DNA of 64,000 nucleotides from Pseudogymnoascus destructans. Its lineage: Eukaryota; Ascomycota; Leotiomycetes; Thelebolales; Thelebolaceae. Every line of letters starts with the position of its first letter. Position 1 is the first letter of the stretch. The translations under genes were made by a program, and so were the position numbers. The DNA lies in NCBI RefSeq assembly GCF_001641265.1, contig NW_020167527.1, positions 248,001 to 312,000 of the forward strand, given 5' to 3'. Positions 1-11,351 of the stretch are shown here, one piece after another. Under the pieces are notes generated by a model. The model searched no databases and was not told where the DNA came from. It worked only from the letters and a program-made list of their open reading frames with translations.

Positions 1-1459
1 CCTACAATACAAAACGAGAATCAAGAAGTTCGTCATGGCGGATGGCTACAATGATCTGTCCATGGCGCGACTTCAATTGGCATTTATCGAGAAATTTGCA
101 TGGAATACGCATAATAACGGTGTGGACTTGCCGGAAATATATATACAGGATCCCGTGTCCGGAGTTCGACACGAGCTTGAAGATCTCTCCGACATCAAAG
201 ACCGTTCAGTTCTGGTCCTTAATGTCGAGGCTCTTGATGAGGTCAAACGCCATATCGATGAAGGTCTGGGAGGGCTGAGGAAAATGGTGGAGGGAGTGAA
301 GATAGCTATTGATGACCAAAAGGCGACAATGCAAAGGGTATCCGAACGCCAACAAGATGCGGCTAAAGAGATAACCCGTCTTAGCATGATGCCCCAGATT
401 GCGGCACCGCTCCCAGAACCTTCCGCCAGGGGCATTCCACCCCATTCCCCAAAGAACGAGGGTAACAAGGCCGATATCAATGAGCTGCAAAGCCTGCGCA
501 GGAATTTGGCTGTTGTTAGACAAACCTTCTCATCTTTTCAGGCCAACATGGAGAGTTCAATGTCTGCCATCCGGACAAAGGCCAGCTCTGTGAGCGATGC
601 AGCGATCAGGGCTGCTGTTCCAAACATGAAGAACGATTCTGGTCGTTCATACGTCAATACTGGAAAGAAGACACTCAATGACGACTCCGATAAACTTGTT
701 GGCCGTGTGGATGACTTGCAAGATATTGTCGAAGACCTACGCAAGGATGTTGTTCTCCGTGGTGTCCGACCCCTTCCACGCCAACTCGAGGGTGTCGCCA
801 AGGATCTTTCTATCGCAACACAGGAACTCCGGAAAATGCAAGAATTCCTCAAGCGTGAGCGGCCAATCTGGACCAAGATCTGGGAGAAGGAGCTTGAAAC
901 CGTGTGCAACGACCGTGAAGAACTCACCATGCAAGAAGATCTGGCCACCGATCTTCAGGACGACTTAGAGAAGGCAACACAGACCTTTGCACTTGTGGAA
1001 CAAGCAACAAAGGAACAGATGAAGGACCTTCCAGGAGGAAACCCTGGTGGTCGTGTGCCGTTAAAGAGTTTGAATCATGTCACGCTTGCTGACCCGACAG
1101 TCGCCAAAGAGGGAGTCTTGGGCGAAGTTCGAGCACTACAGCCGAACCATGAGGGTAGGCTAGAAGCCATCGAACGTGCAGAAAAACTACGACAGAAAGA
1201 GCTTGAAGGGCGGAAAGGAGGGGAATTTCAGAAAGAGCTTGGGAATTTTGTCGAGGGAGGGAAGCTGAAGAAGGCCGGTGGCTTTGAGGAAGTCGAGAGG
1301 GCGCGAAAGGCGAAGGATGAAAAGGCACGAAGAGAAGTCTGGGAGCGGCAAAACGGAATCACACAAGCCGACGCAGATATAGCTCCCCATCTTCCACGGA
1401 TAGCATTGGAGGGCGAAGATGAGCTTGGTGTACAAGAGGATCAACCACCGGTAATATAA
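1..1459 (+). CDS. BUD6: Bud6/Aip3 actin-interacting polarity protein, 3' part only
   Basis: Bud6 binds actin and formins and promotes actin-cable assembly at polarity sites and hyphal tips. The reading frame is open from the left edge: codons 2-34 read into the first in-window ATG (position 35) without a stop, so the gene starts outside the window and that ATG is internal. The visible part is the conserved C-terminal Aip3 core. The highly conserved block around IEKFAWNTHNNGVDLPEIY and the following DPVSG and VLVLNVE motifs is at its start, followed by long heptad-rich coiled coil (roughly residues 70-420) and an acidic tail. It stops at TAA 1457-1459. No intron is needed. About 485 codons are visible; whole fungal Bud6 proteins are usually 900 or more residues, so about half is missing. 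Identification rests on family knowledge and is strong. Confidence 0.93.
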   Translation, partial: LQYKTRIKKFVMADGYNDLSMARLQLAFIEKFAWNTHNNGVDLPEIYIQDPVSGVRHELEDLSDIKDRSVLVLNVEALDEVKRHIDEGLGGLRKMVEGVKIAIDDQKATMQRVSERQQDAAKEITRLSMMPQIAAPLPEPSARGIPPHSPKNEGNKADINELQSLRRNLAVVRQTFSSFQANMESSMSAIRTKASSVSDAAIRAAVPNMKNDSGRSYVNTGKKTLNDDSDKLVGRVDDLQDIVEDLRKDVVLRGVRPLPRQLEGVAKDLSIATQELRKMQEFLKRERPIWTKIWEKELETVCNDREELTMQEDLATDLQDDLEKATQTFALVEQATKEQMKDLPGGNPGGRVPLKSLNHVTLADPTVAKEGVLGEVRALQPNHEGRLEAIERAEKLRQKELEGRKGGEFQKELGNFVEGGKLKKAGGFEEVERARKAKDEKARREVWERQNGITQADADIAPHLPRIALEGEDELGVQEDQPPVI

Positions 1460-2134
1460 CGGGCCTAGGGTGGCATTGTAAGAGAGCACTTTGGGAAGAC
1501 TTTAATATTGTTCGAATGGCAGTGCTGCATCTAGATGGGGGATGCAGGTTCTTGGTAATATGGGTTTCCCGTCCATTGAGCAAGGCGTTGGGGAGGATTT
1601 GCGTGGGTTGGGCTGCGTCTACACTACGAATTTGAAATCTATATGATAAAGTATCATTTTCCCTGGCCTTCAGGCCTTACATAGTGAATAGAAGACTATT
1701 TTAATGTGCATTAATGTCGCAGATAGAGTAGAGTCGAGCTTGTCGAGCAATGCCCAATCACTAGCGCTAACGACGCTAGTGAACCCATACCAAATATTTT
1801 AGGGCGGGCTGCATCGTGACGTGGGGTATCGGCAGCCCCTCAAAAGTAGATGCTTCTCCATCGTTGACTTTCCATAACCAACAATCTGCGTAGATCCTTC
1901 TCGTCACATTCGTGCAGGTAGCATTCCCGTCACTGGGCACACTTGACGTCGCATTCAAAGCCACGTACCCGAGATAAACAGATTCTGCAGGAGCCGCGGA
2001 GTGGCAAAATCGATAAAGAGTGGCCCAGCTCTCTCTCTTTCATACCTTCCCAGAATCCAGCCTCGTGAACACAGCGACAGGATTCGTGAAGTGGTTATTT
2101 CAACACTCGCATCAACTTCATCGCGATAATCAGA
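1460..2134. other. Intergenic: BUD6 3' flank and YPI1 upstream region
   Basis: No convincing coding frame is present. Short open frames on both strands lack domain-like sequence. The stretch holds the BUD6 3' UTR and, from about 1950, a C/T-rich leader that precedes the YPI1 start at 2135. Confidence 0.6.
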
Positions 2135-2768
2135 ATGGCAATGCCACATTCCGGCGCAGGGGATTCGTCAACGGCACAGAGAGGCGCAACTGCCGTAGCG
2201 TCGAGTATTTCACAGACGACTGCCGTAGTGTCGAGTAGTTCACAGACGACGACAATTCACTCGACAATTCACTCACCGTCAACACGACAACAACATCCTG
2301 TGTTAAGGCTTCGTGGAGCAATGAGGAGCCCCGGAGGGAGGAGCGACAGGAGGATACAATGGGCAGAGGACGTGATTGACAATGAAGGCCTGGGAAGGAA
2401 AAGCAGTAAAGGTATGTCGCACCCCTTCCGCCATTCACCACTTCTTCATACCAGTTATCCAGATGAGGCGTGCACGAACAATAACTAACAACAATACAGT
2501 CTGCTGTATCTACCACCCTCCAAAAGCCTCAATCGATTCCTCCTCCGACGAGAGCTCCGACTCCTCATCCTCCGACTCCGACAGCGACGACGGATCCGCT
2601 CGCCCCGCCGGCGGCAAGAGGCGCACCAACGCTCGACACAAGCATGCCCACGACCACGACCCCAGCGGAGAATGTCACCATAATGGGAAAACAAAGAAGT
2701 CACGGAGGTCGCGAAGCCCGAATGCATACGAGAAGATTCCAAAGCCGAAAGAGAGCGGGCCTGCCTAG
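2135..2768 (+). CDS. YPI1: Type 1 protein phosphatase inhibitor (Ypi1/PPP1R11 family), join 2135-2411, 2500-2768
   Basis: Ypi1 binds and regulates the PP1 catalytic subunit (Glc7) in the nucleus. The family signature is clear across the splice: the LRLRG motif, then RRIQWAEDVIDNEGLG, then KVCCIYHPP. The RIQW stretch corresponds to the RVxW/F-type PP1-docking motif. The intron (2412-2499, 88 bases) has donor GTATGT, branch TAACTAAC at about 2482 and acceptor ACAG, and it splits the valine codon before CCIYH. The second exon encodes a serine/aspartate-rich acidic run, a His-rich stretch and a basic C-terminus ending in KPKESGPA. The spliced product is 181 residues and in frame, a normal size for the family. 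The start is the first ATG in a Ser/Thr-rich N-terminus; the exact start is less certain than the core. Confidence 0.9.
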
Positions 2769-3244
2769 ATGGACAAATTGTTTATGAATGAAGTTATATG
2801 AGCGACGTTTTGTATGAAGTTGGGGGTACTGGATAAGGCGTATGGATGGGGATAGCGTGGCGATGTACATACTTCCGCTGTATGGAGTGATTATGGCAAT
2901 TATCGATTCTCGGTGAACTCAGGAAATGGATCAGCAGGATTATTAAGACCGAATTGCAGAAGTCAATAGAGCAGATACAGAATCAGTATTCTATGGGGCT
3001 TCAATTGCTTCATATTCATACACCCACTGCCCACATTTAAGGGCCCTTTGCCCAGCGCCTGATCATACAGAATGCTCCCTGGCTAAATCGTTCAAACGAC
3101 AAATCCCCCGTCCATCCGTCCATCCCATGTGTTCATCTAGATATCACACATATATCCCCCCTACCCATAGTTACCGTACGCCATAGTCGCTGCAGAATCC
3201 TTCCAGCTCTTAAAACACCCCGCCCAGTAAAAATATAATCCCAC
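2769..3244. other. Convergent intergenic region between YPI1 and HbrB gene
   Basis: Tail-to-tail 3' UTR region of two genes. Nothing else is recognised: no ORF, no RNA signature. Confidence 0.6.
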
Positions 3245-6099
3245 TTATGCACCAACGCCAGGCACAGCTACTTTCATCCTCCCTCCTACCAAACCGCGTC
3301 TATTCCTCCCAGTACGCCCTCGTCCGAGCCAGTTCAGCTTCAATGCCTTACACAGCCGGTCCATCTTGTCCTGCGCCACTTCATCCTCAACCAAAGCCGT
3401 ACTATATCCCCTTGCTCTCCCTCCGGTTCCAGTGTCTGTAGGCGTTGCCTGTTTCTGCACCTTGACCTCGCTGCCATCTCCTGCAATAATGCCTACTGCA
3501 GCAAGAACACTCATGCATTGCAGCATCCTACCTACTGTCTCGGTAACGTGCTTGGAATCTTCGGCATTGACTTCCCTCTGGCTTGTCGTTGCACCAATCG
3601 TGCTTCCTGATAGGCCCAAACCGCTACCTGAGAGCATAGGGCTAGGTGCAAACGGTCTGGTGGACTGTGCATATACAGCTTCTCGTTGGTCACTGCCAAA
3701 GCTAACATTGCTGACACCGCGGCTTCTTGCGCCTACGCTGTCACTGCCTGCCCCGCTGCCATTCAGTAGTGTTGTAGATTGCGAGCCATACGACGAGAAT
3801 GCAGGGTCGAGAGACATTGCGGTCCCTGGCCGACCATCTGGCGGAGAGGTGGACAGCGAGGATGGGAGTATTGGCGACTGCGAATACGACGGCTGAGAAG
3901 GGAAATTGATGCTCTCTAGGCTCAGGCGAGAGAATAATGTCTGTAGAATCTCGAAGCGCGGAAGAATCACTACGTCTCTATAGGTGGTGAGAACCAGGCG
4001 ACGGATAGAGAGCAGAAAATGTGCTGGTACTGGGGTCGGGTTGCTGCCGCCGTGGGATAGGCTTGATATCGGCAAGGCTCCCCAGAACTCCCTAGCAGCT
4101 GTTTTGCTCATCAAGGGCCCGCATCCTTCAAACTCGAGATCAAGGGGTAGAAAGACAGATTGCAGGTTAGGAAGTACAGACGTGAAAACGAAGAGCCACA
4201 TTTCGACAAGGCGCGGGATTAATCGATCGTCAGTAGTTACACGGAGGGTGGCATCGATAGATAGGAATCCTGTGGCGAGCAGATCGCGGATATCATCTAT
4301 AATAAGATTTGGTGCACGCTTCACAATGCAGCGTTGAATATGTATTCTGCATTGGCTAGGTTAGACATAATTGAAAAGGTAATAAGGATCACTTACGAGA
4401 CAAGTCGATTGAAATCCTCGATTGGTAGTTTCAAGTCCTCTCCCTGAAATACAGCAAATATCTTGCTTTTCAAAAGTGGCCACGCATCATCAGGGCCCAT
4501 ATTATTCAGCCCATACCTGGCCAGGTCAGGTATATCTCCCCCATATATGCTGGCCGGATAAGCTGAGGGCGGCAACCCTGCATAAGGCAACAGCGCAGCT
4601 GTAGAGCTCATAGACGAGGTGCCAACCCAGTCGCTGGTGGCTTCGCTCTCCCTTAACACGGACTCCTGGAAGCTGTGGTTGGCAGCGCTCTTTTCTTCTC
4701 TTTTCTTTTCACGTAGCGCACGGCCACCATGGCGGAGATCGAGACCGCTCATTGACTTGCTAAAACTCGTTGCTGTTGGACCCGGGCTAGGGGGGAGGTT
4801 GAAATTGTAAAAGCTGCTCGGCGCATTTGGGTCTACAGGCCGCGAATTTGAGTTCGCAGATGATAATGGTAGGTGGTGGTCATCCTTTCCACTTAGCTTC
4901 TGTTTTTGTCGTGACAGAAAGTGGTGGTGCTTCTTTTCCTTTCCCGGCTCCTTCTCGGCCACAGAGGTGTCGATAGGGCGAATAGTAGCACTGCTAGAGT
5001 TTGCAAGACTGTACATACTACTCGCGCCACTCATATTGGAATCCGCCAGGTTGTGAGTACTCATGTTGCCTCTCTGGGGCTGATGGGTGCCGAAACCCAA
5101 CTTGCTCGGGCTGCCCATCTGCTTATCCTTGCTATCTTTCTCCTTCCCGAGTCCACTTAGCTTTCCCGGCCGCGAAAAGAGCTTAACTTTGCTTTTTTCT
5201 GCCTTTGCTGGCTTCTCAGGCTCCTTATACTGTTGCTGTTGCTGTTGTTGCATGGACTCAACAGTCGCAAGGTTCGGGCTTGTCTGCGGGCTCCTCGCAA
5301 ACACCACGTTTGCAGCTGTCGTGGCCGCATTCACACTACCACCAAGAAGTCCATTGCGATACACCTGCCCACTATGAACAAGTCCCTGTCTGGCCTGAGG
5401 CGCACCAAAGCCATTCTGACGCTCCCCAGATGCCTCCGTCAAACTCAATAGCGGTGGGCTCACAGGCCCGCGTGATGGTCGCCTTTGTCCGCCGTATACA
5501 TTCTCTACCGGTAGGGTCTGGCTGCGTCTCCGCTGGTGGTTCTGATGCTGCATAGCAGCTTGGGCGGCGATCTGGCTTGCGCTCAGAGCCTGTTGCGGAG
5601 ATTGGGCCGGATCCATTATGGCGGAGCTGCCACCAGGATTGGGGCTGGGAATAGAGATTGTTGGTATCGAGGGTTCAAAGAAGCCCTGGGTATGTGCGTG
5701 TTTTCGTTGGTGCACGCGAACTTCGCCTGTTGATGGGCTGTGCGGTCGCGGCGAAGAGTCGGAATGAAATGGCGGAACCGGTGGCTGTATAACTAAATTG
5801 GGTTCCCGGTAGGGGTAGCTCAGATTGCCAGCCTTTGAAACCGGACTTTGGTATGAACTGTCGTGAAAGGCGTATGAAGACTGAGTCGGAGGCCACTCGG
5901 GCGATGCATCCTGGGGATTGTCTGCGCTGTATGTATAACGCCCAGTCGCGGGCGAGGCGGGCTCTAAATCGGCAGATTCGACTCTACAGATTTGTTGGCG
6001 CGTTTGCTGCGATGAGAGAGAGGGCGAGGATGAGGCTGCCATGGGATTGAAAGCTCCAAGTACTCGCTGGCCTGTGCTTGATGAGGCTGACGGTTGCAT
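3245..6099 (-). CDS. HbrB-domain protein, TORC2 subunit (Bit61/PROTOR-like), join 6099-4397, 4346-3245
   Basis: HbrB-like proteins (budding-yeast Bit61/Bit2, mammalian Protor) are accessory subunits of TOR complex 2; the mould founder gene affects hyphal branching. The spliced product is 934 residues. The N-terminal half (1 to about 530) is low complexity, rich in Ser/Pro/Gln with a short poly-Gln tract. The HbrB domain starts near residue 540 at AWPLLKSKIFAVFQGEDLKLP, crosses the intron at RLVS/IHIQRC, and continues through KRAPNLIIDDIRDLLATGF and the FVFTSVLPNLQSVFLPLD block. The intron is 4396-4347 (50 bases, GTAAGT donor, TGCAG acceptor) and restores the conserved LVSIHIQRC reading. A second disordered linker separates the domain from the C-terminal segment. 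It is divergently transcribed from GON7. TORC2 membership is inferred from the domain. Confidence 0.9.
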
Positions 6100-6546
6100 T
6101 ATGCGCGTTGTCTCGAACGGACATGGGTTGGAAGGACGAGATAGTGGGGGTAGTGCTAGGCCACTACGAGACGATTTTTGACATCAGCATAGTCGAGTAG
6201 CCGTTGCTGATAGTATAGAGAAGCAGCTCTTTAAATGTTGTTGTCGGCGATGTAGCAGAAATATCAAGGAAGGAAAGGGTGGCGCAAGGAGGAGGATTCA
6301 GCCAACGTTGTGTACAAACAAACGACACTTGCATTCTAGAGCGACTTTCAAGGTAAAAGGTAAGTTACTTGGTTTCTTGGTTCCAAGTACCCCACTACCC
6401 ACCAGCCAGCCCACTTTACTCTACTCAATACACCCCTCATTCCTCATTTTTAACAACAGCTTCGAACGACACCAACATAAATGTACGATATACATATATA
6501 CAGCTGTTAATATTCTCAGACAAGCTTCACAGACAAGCAGCTCGCA
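6100..6546. promoter_or_regulatory. Divergent promoter HbrB/GON7, with a probable GON7 5' UTR intron
   Basis: The 447 bases separate two head-to-head genes. A likely 5' UTR intron for GON7 runs 6360-6459 (donor GTAAGT after AAAAG, acceptor TTTTAACAACAG). The leader downstream is A/C-rich, as usual for fungal 5' UTRs. No specific operator was recognised. Confidence 0.45.
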
Positions 6547-6849
6547 ATGGCAGACTCATCCCAGACCCTTCGTGCCACTTATAACTCCCCAACAAACCCG
6601 ACTTTCTCACACACCGCCGAAATACCGTTCTCAACCTCAAATACCACCTCCGAACGCATCAGTTACCTCTCCGCCCTTCGAAATGAAACCAGAAAACTGC
6701 AAGACCTGATCAATGCAGAGTTGACGACCCGGATGGAAAATGACAAGGCTCAGCAAGCCTCCGACTTGGCTCCTTCGGCCAAGAACAGCGTAGTTGACGA
6801 AATCGCAGAAGAGGAGAACTACGGCGAGGAGGTCATGGAGGAGATTTAA
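6547..6849 (+). CDS. GON7: EKC/KEOPS complex subunit Gon7
   Basis: Gon7 is the small, largely disordered fifth subunit of KEOPS, which makes the universal tRNA modification t6A and acts in telomere maintenance. The 100-residue product matches the family pattern. It has an N-terminal ATYNSP...F motif, a central SYLSALRNETRKLQDLINAEL helix, then LTTRMENDKA and an acidic tail (EEENYGEEVMEEI). No intron is present in the CDS. The ATG is the first in frame and follows an A-rich leader (GCTCGCAATGG). It converges with VPS39, whose stop lies 113 bases downstream on the other strand. Confidence 0.85.
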   Translation: MADSSQTLRATYNSPTNPTFSHTAEIPFSTSNTTSERISYLSALRNETRKLQDLINAELTTRMENDKAQQASDLAPSAKNSVVDEIAEEENYGEEVMEEI

Positions 6850-6961
6850 AAGCAGTTCACTCCGTCTCTGCATACGCATACTTGTCTTCAACTCGGCATG
6901 GTATTATCTCTGCCCTTGCCCTTGCTCGGCGATTCACTATTCTATACAATAACGCCCCGCG

Positions 6962-9900
6962 TCATGAAACTGTTCTATTGAGGCCGCGCCTGGCACTTCC
7001 TCCATTCCTCTTCAAAGCACCCAACCCGCCGTCAAGGTTCACACCCCGTTGCACCGCACGCTTCGAGCAAGCATAATGCACAACTGTATTGTCTGGCAGC
7101 ACGGAGACAACACTGCGACCCAGGCGCTTGTGACACACGCCGCACACCCGTTCTTCACCAACAACAACGTGACGGTTTCTACCACTGCCAGCTCCGACTG
7201 CGTTGAAGGAACCAGTCGAGTCTGCTCTTCCATCACTCCCCTCGTCTTCTCCTAGAAGAAGACCTGCTTGAGCCCTGACCACCTCGGATTTCCTCAAGCC
7301 AGTGACAACTCGTGCCTCGTTTACAACCGAATTCGCAGCACGTATCCTACCGCAGAAATAGCTTTCCAAATCTTTAACTAGAAGGTTGGCGGGGATTAAT
7401 GTTAATGTGTTTGATGCGGGAAGCCTCGAGCCATGCTTAGAAAGGAGATCAAGCGCTGGCACCCAATTTGGCTCTTGGGGTGGTGGAGGTGTGAGGTACA
7501 GTGACAGGAGCGTATGGTATATTGATGGCGAGGAGTCGGTGGAATTTGAGGTCGATTCAAGACGATTGGTAGATGAGTCGGAAGATTGAGACTGGAGATA
7601 AACAGAATTGCAGTAACTAAACGTATCGAATAAGATTAGTTATTAAAGGAAGGGGAGGGGTTAATCACATACTTTTCGGCCTTCTCGAAATCTTTTATTT
7701 TAAATACGTAGATCTCCAAAGCTTGTTTGTGCTGCTCCATGCTGCTGAGAACCACAGCTTGGGCCTCGTAGAAGTCAGGGTCTGCTCTTTAATTAGTACC
7801 ATTTCTCCATTATGCTCATGGTTACGTACCATCGCGGGGTATGGATCCAAATGCCTTCAAGGGAGAGTACTGTTTACTCAAACGTAAGAAGGCAAGACAC
7901 TGCTGCATTAGGGTCTTCCAGGTCTCAGAATCTCTGTCCTTTCGACTTGATAACCCCTGTATGTACGCATTGGAGAGTCGGTTGTGAAAGCTTGGTGTGA
8001 GGTCATTGAGTTCATTGATCACATGCTCCAGATACTTTACAACGAGGCTGGCATCAATGCCTTCCAGGAAATCCACGACTTTATCTCGCGGCAAGGTCTC
8101 CGCATTCTCCGTATCCGCAAGAAAGACCTCCATTCCGAGATCCGGGTCAGTTCGTAGCGGCCATTCGGCAAACTCAAGGATGAGATCAATTGTATCAGGC
8201 TGCAAATTCTGGAGGTACCCAACGGTCCTTTGAGGCCCTTGGAGAGTGGGGCCTGGTTCTTCTGATGTTTCGGCCTCCCCGAACCTCTTTAGAAGTTCTA
8301 GAGCCTCTCGGTGTAGTTTTTTTCCGTGGAAGAAGTCCACAAGGTCGTTGTAGCGGTTATTTTCAAGTAATTTCTCGTTAACCACATCCGGTTCACAAAA
8401 GTTGGGCAGACGGAATAGTGATCCAGCGAGAGAAGGCTGGACGAGCATATATGCTCTGAAAAGTGTTGTATCCACAAGCTTGGCAGTCTCAATCAGTTTC
8501 TGCTCGATCTCGGTGTCTTCTGATGAATAAGGAGACACAAGTAGAGACTCGAAAGCCGCCTTGGAGGTCCCATTTTGGGCACTGGCTGGATGGATTTTCA
8601 ATCCCCCGCCCCCTGGTTCAATAAATCGTTGTAGACGGGTTCGGGTGTCGACCAGGAACGCGTTGAGCTCACGGACAGCAGACACCAAATCCTTCCCTTC
8701 CAGCCGGCCATCTTCTGCTTGCTTGGTTTTAACGCTTGCAGTTTCGCTACCGTCAGAGTCGCCCTTTTGGCCAGGCTTAAGGGACGTTATTGATGCGGCG
8801 TCGGAGAGAGTTTTTTTGTGCTGTTTCATAAAACTATTAACGAAGCCTTTCATGGGTGATCCCACGGTTGATAGATCTGCTGCTTGGTCGTCTTGCCCTC
8901 TCCCATCCTCATCGTGGTCACCCTCGTCTTCAGGCTCCTCGGGATCAGGAATAGTGGACAGGTTCCCGGCGATGACTTTGGGGTACAGCCGAATGACTCT
9001 TTCTGGGGGCGCAGATACTTCTGTGAAGAGTCCAAGAGCAGCACGATATTTTCGTTGGTCGAATAAGAGCTGCGCCTTCTGCATTTTTATCTCTCTTAAA
9101 CGGCCCTCTTTATCTTGCAGGAGAGCATCCTCCAGAGTGTCCAGGATTGTAATCGCTTCATCATATTGGCCGCCGTCAACCAACTCAGTGATCTGAGAAT
9201 CGTAATCCGTAGCTTCCATTCTCCAGATGCATCGTTCACTAGCCACATGGAACCCTTTGCCAGCATGTGAGAGGCTTACTGTTGGAGGAGGAAAGTGTAA
9301 TATACTCGCGCTCGGCAAACTCACTTGCTGGAGGACCGATAGGGTCTCCGGGTTTCGTATTTCAAGGACCCCCTTTAATGCCGGCTGTAGCGACAGCAAA
9401 TATGGATATGAATATCCTATTGACTCTGGCGCTTGCTGCCATGGGATTTGCCTTTTTTCAAGTGGCTTTCCGGATGTATCTGTAAATAAGGAGTTGATAT
9501 CCTTGGCCAACAATATTTCACCATCTCTAAGACGAGTGATGAGAGGCTTGGGCGTGTATCCGCCGAGGCCCATGTATCCCATACTGGTTGACCCAACACC
9601 CCCAAATCGGCCAACATCAGAAGCCCCAGGGCCTCCGATAGCTCCCGGTCCTACAATGTCCTCAATTTTCTGGCTAAGGATATCAACAATCACGTATCCA
9701 GTGTTCATACCACATATTATTTTTGTCGCAGATGCCCAACTCAGTGTACGAATAGCGGCAGCAAGAGTGATCTCGACAATGTCTGGGGACAGCTCCGATT
9801 CGTGCCATGACCACACGAGGAGTCGCCGTTTGACAGCAACACCTAGTCTAGATATGATCTCAGGTATTCCGGTGGTGGTATCCTTCACAATATTTGACGT

Positions 9901-10354
9901 GATCGCGAAGGTTGTGGCATTTTTAGTCTTCGGTAGTTGCTCCTGAAGCTCGTAGGTATTCAGGTCGTGGATGGAGACGACGTAGTTCGAAAGGGAAATA
10001 AGTATGTTGGCCTCTTTAATTCTTGACAGCTGCTCAATTGCCCTTGGTGAGAATTTCTCGAGCTCACGAAGGAGGTCTACCGGTTTTGCGGTCGAGGGCG
10101 CCGTAGGCTCCCCCGAACTGGGCCCCTCTCTATTGTGGTTTTGGACGTCGACTGTAGGCTCGTTCACCCGATATATTCGAAGGCTGCCAGTACTTAGTCC
10201 AGCTATTAACCTATCGCCTACCGATATGTTAGTAACGTATAGATTATGGGGTTGTTATCAGGTAGTCCCAACCATATGCGAGTATGGATTCGATTTTCGA
10301 CTTATCTCGTGCCTTGAGCTCGACTATAGGCCGAGCTATAAAGGCGGATAGCAT
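6962..10354 (-). CDS. VPS39: Vps39/Vam6 HOPS subunit, join 10354-10273, 10217-7830, 7781-7673, 7616-6962
   Basis: Vps39 is the Rab7(Ypt7)-binding subunit of the HOPS tether at the vacuole and links vacuole fusion to mitochondrial contacts and TOR signalling. Four exons give 1077 residues in a continuous frame. The N-terminus (MLSAFIARPIVELKARD, then GLSTGSLRIY) starts the CNH domain (to about residue 340, including WASATKIICGMNTGYVIVDI). Helical Vps39 domains follow, with the FCEPDVV, LVDFFHGKKLHREAL and SPLKAFGSIPRDDPDFYEA motifs. A C-terminal zinc-ribbon/RING-like motif has CGVCHKRLG and HYAC. Introns are 10272-10218, 7829-7782 and 7672-7617, each 48-56 bases with canonical borders. The first exon is only 82 bases; the start was chosen because it restores the family N-terminus. 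It ends tail-to-tail with GON7. Confidence 0.92.
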
Positions 10355-11351
10355 GGCGTTATGCCAGCCTTTAAACACTTGATATAGACGCCCAGCAGCA
10401 CGATCATCGAAGGTATACGGTTATTGTTGCTGTATCATGGTGAATATGTTTCAGTGTTTATGGCGAGGCGCAAAGGTACACTCCTTATCGTTGGGAAGCT
10501 CCAATGACGTTGCCGAGGCGAATGGGGACGGCTGGCGAGACCCGCCATACGCTAAGCTCTACCATGCTACAGGCTCAAAACATCATCCTGTGCCAACATC
10601 TGGTTTCACCGAGACTTCAATAATAGATATTCTTGGAAAATAATATTAACCTGGCTATAGATCATGGCACTCGGGTGTTTTATTTGAATTTATTAGGTTT
10701 TCTGACTTGCAATAACATTACTTCTCATATCTTTTTGAACATATAAGAATATTACTACAAGACGGGCTGGATTGATGTATTTTCATTCAGCATGAGATAC
10801 CAGTCCAGCTCGTTGGAATACTTTAGGGCGAGCCAAACTAATAATTGCTGGTCTTGAAAGGCTTAAAGTAAACAATTATCAAAAGCAATCAAATATCACG
10901 AGATGGAGTGTGGGACTCATAAACAATCAGATGGTATAAACGCGCCTAATCTCGAGTCAACCGCTCATGCTCAGATCTAAACCATGTTAACAGTGATGTT
11001 GCCACGCTACTAATCCATAACTATTGCGATGAGAGCGATGGGATATCTGCGCGTGTTCTCTCTTCGACCTGGCCCAAGTCCAGATGCAACCGATTATCCT
11101 TTCCATTTCCGCCAACGCCAGCTGTCTTGCCCAAGCCCATAGCAGCCCTAATCGGTGATATACAAAAAATATAAGCGCCAAGTAGCGACACCATCGCCAT
11201 CCGTCTGAGCCAACCCAAACAAACAGAGACCAAATAAAACGCCTGCGCCGCACCTGTATATCAATCATTTGCCACATCTCCACAATCTCTAACAATGAGC
11301 CGCTACTGCCCATGAAGCTATTGCTCCCCGCGCTCTTACTTCGCCAGCACA
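10355..11351. other. Intergenic region between VPS39 and the PtaB-like gene
   Basis: About 1 kb, AT-rich, containing the VPS39 upstream region (10355 onward) and the 3' UTR of the upstream minus-strand gene. Open frames around 10437-10643 and 10987-11355 have no recognisable domain and I take them as chance. Confidence 0.5.

Noticed and set aside
2020..2238. Upstream coding exon for YPI1
   Set aside because: The family core is complete from 2135 onward, and the upstream frame shows no similarity or splice donor in phase.
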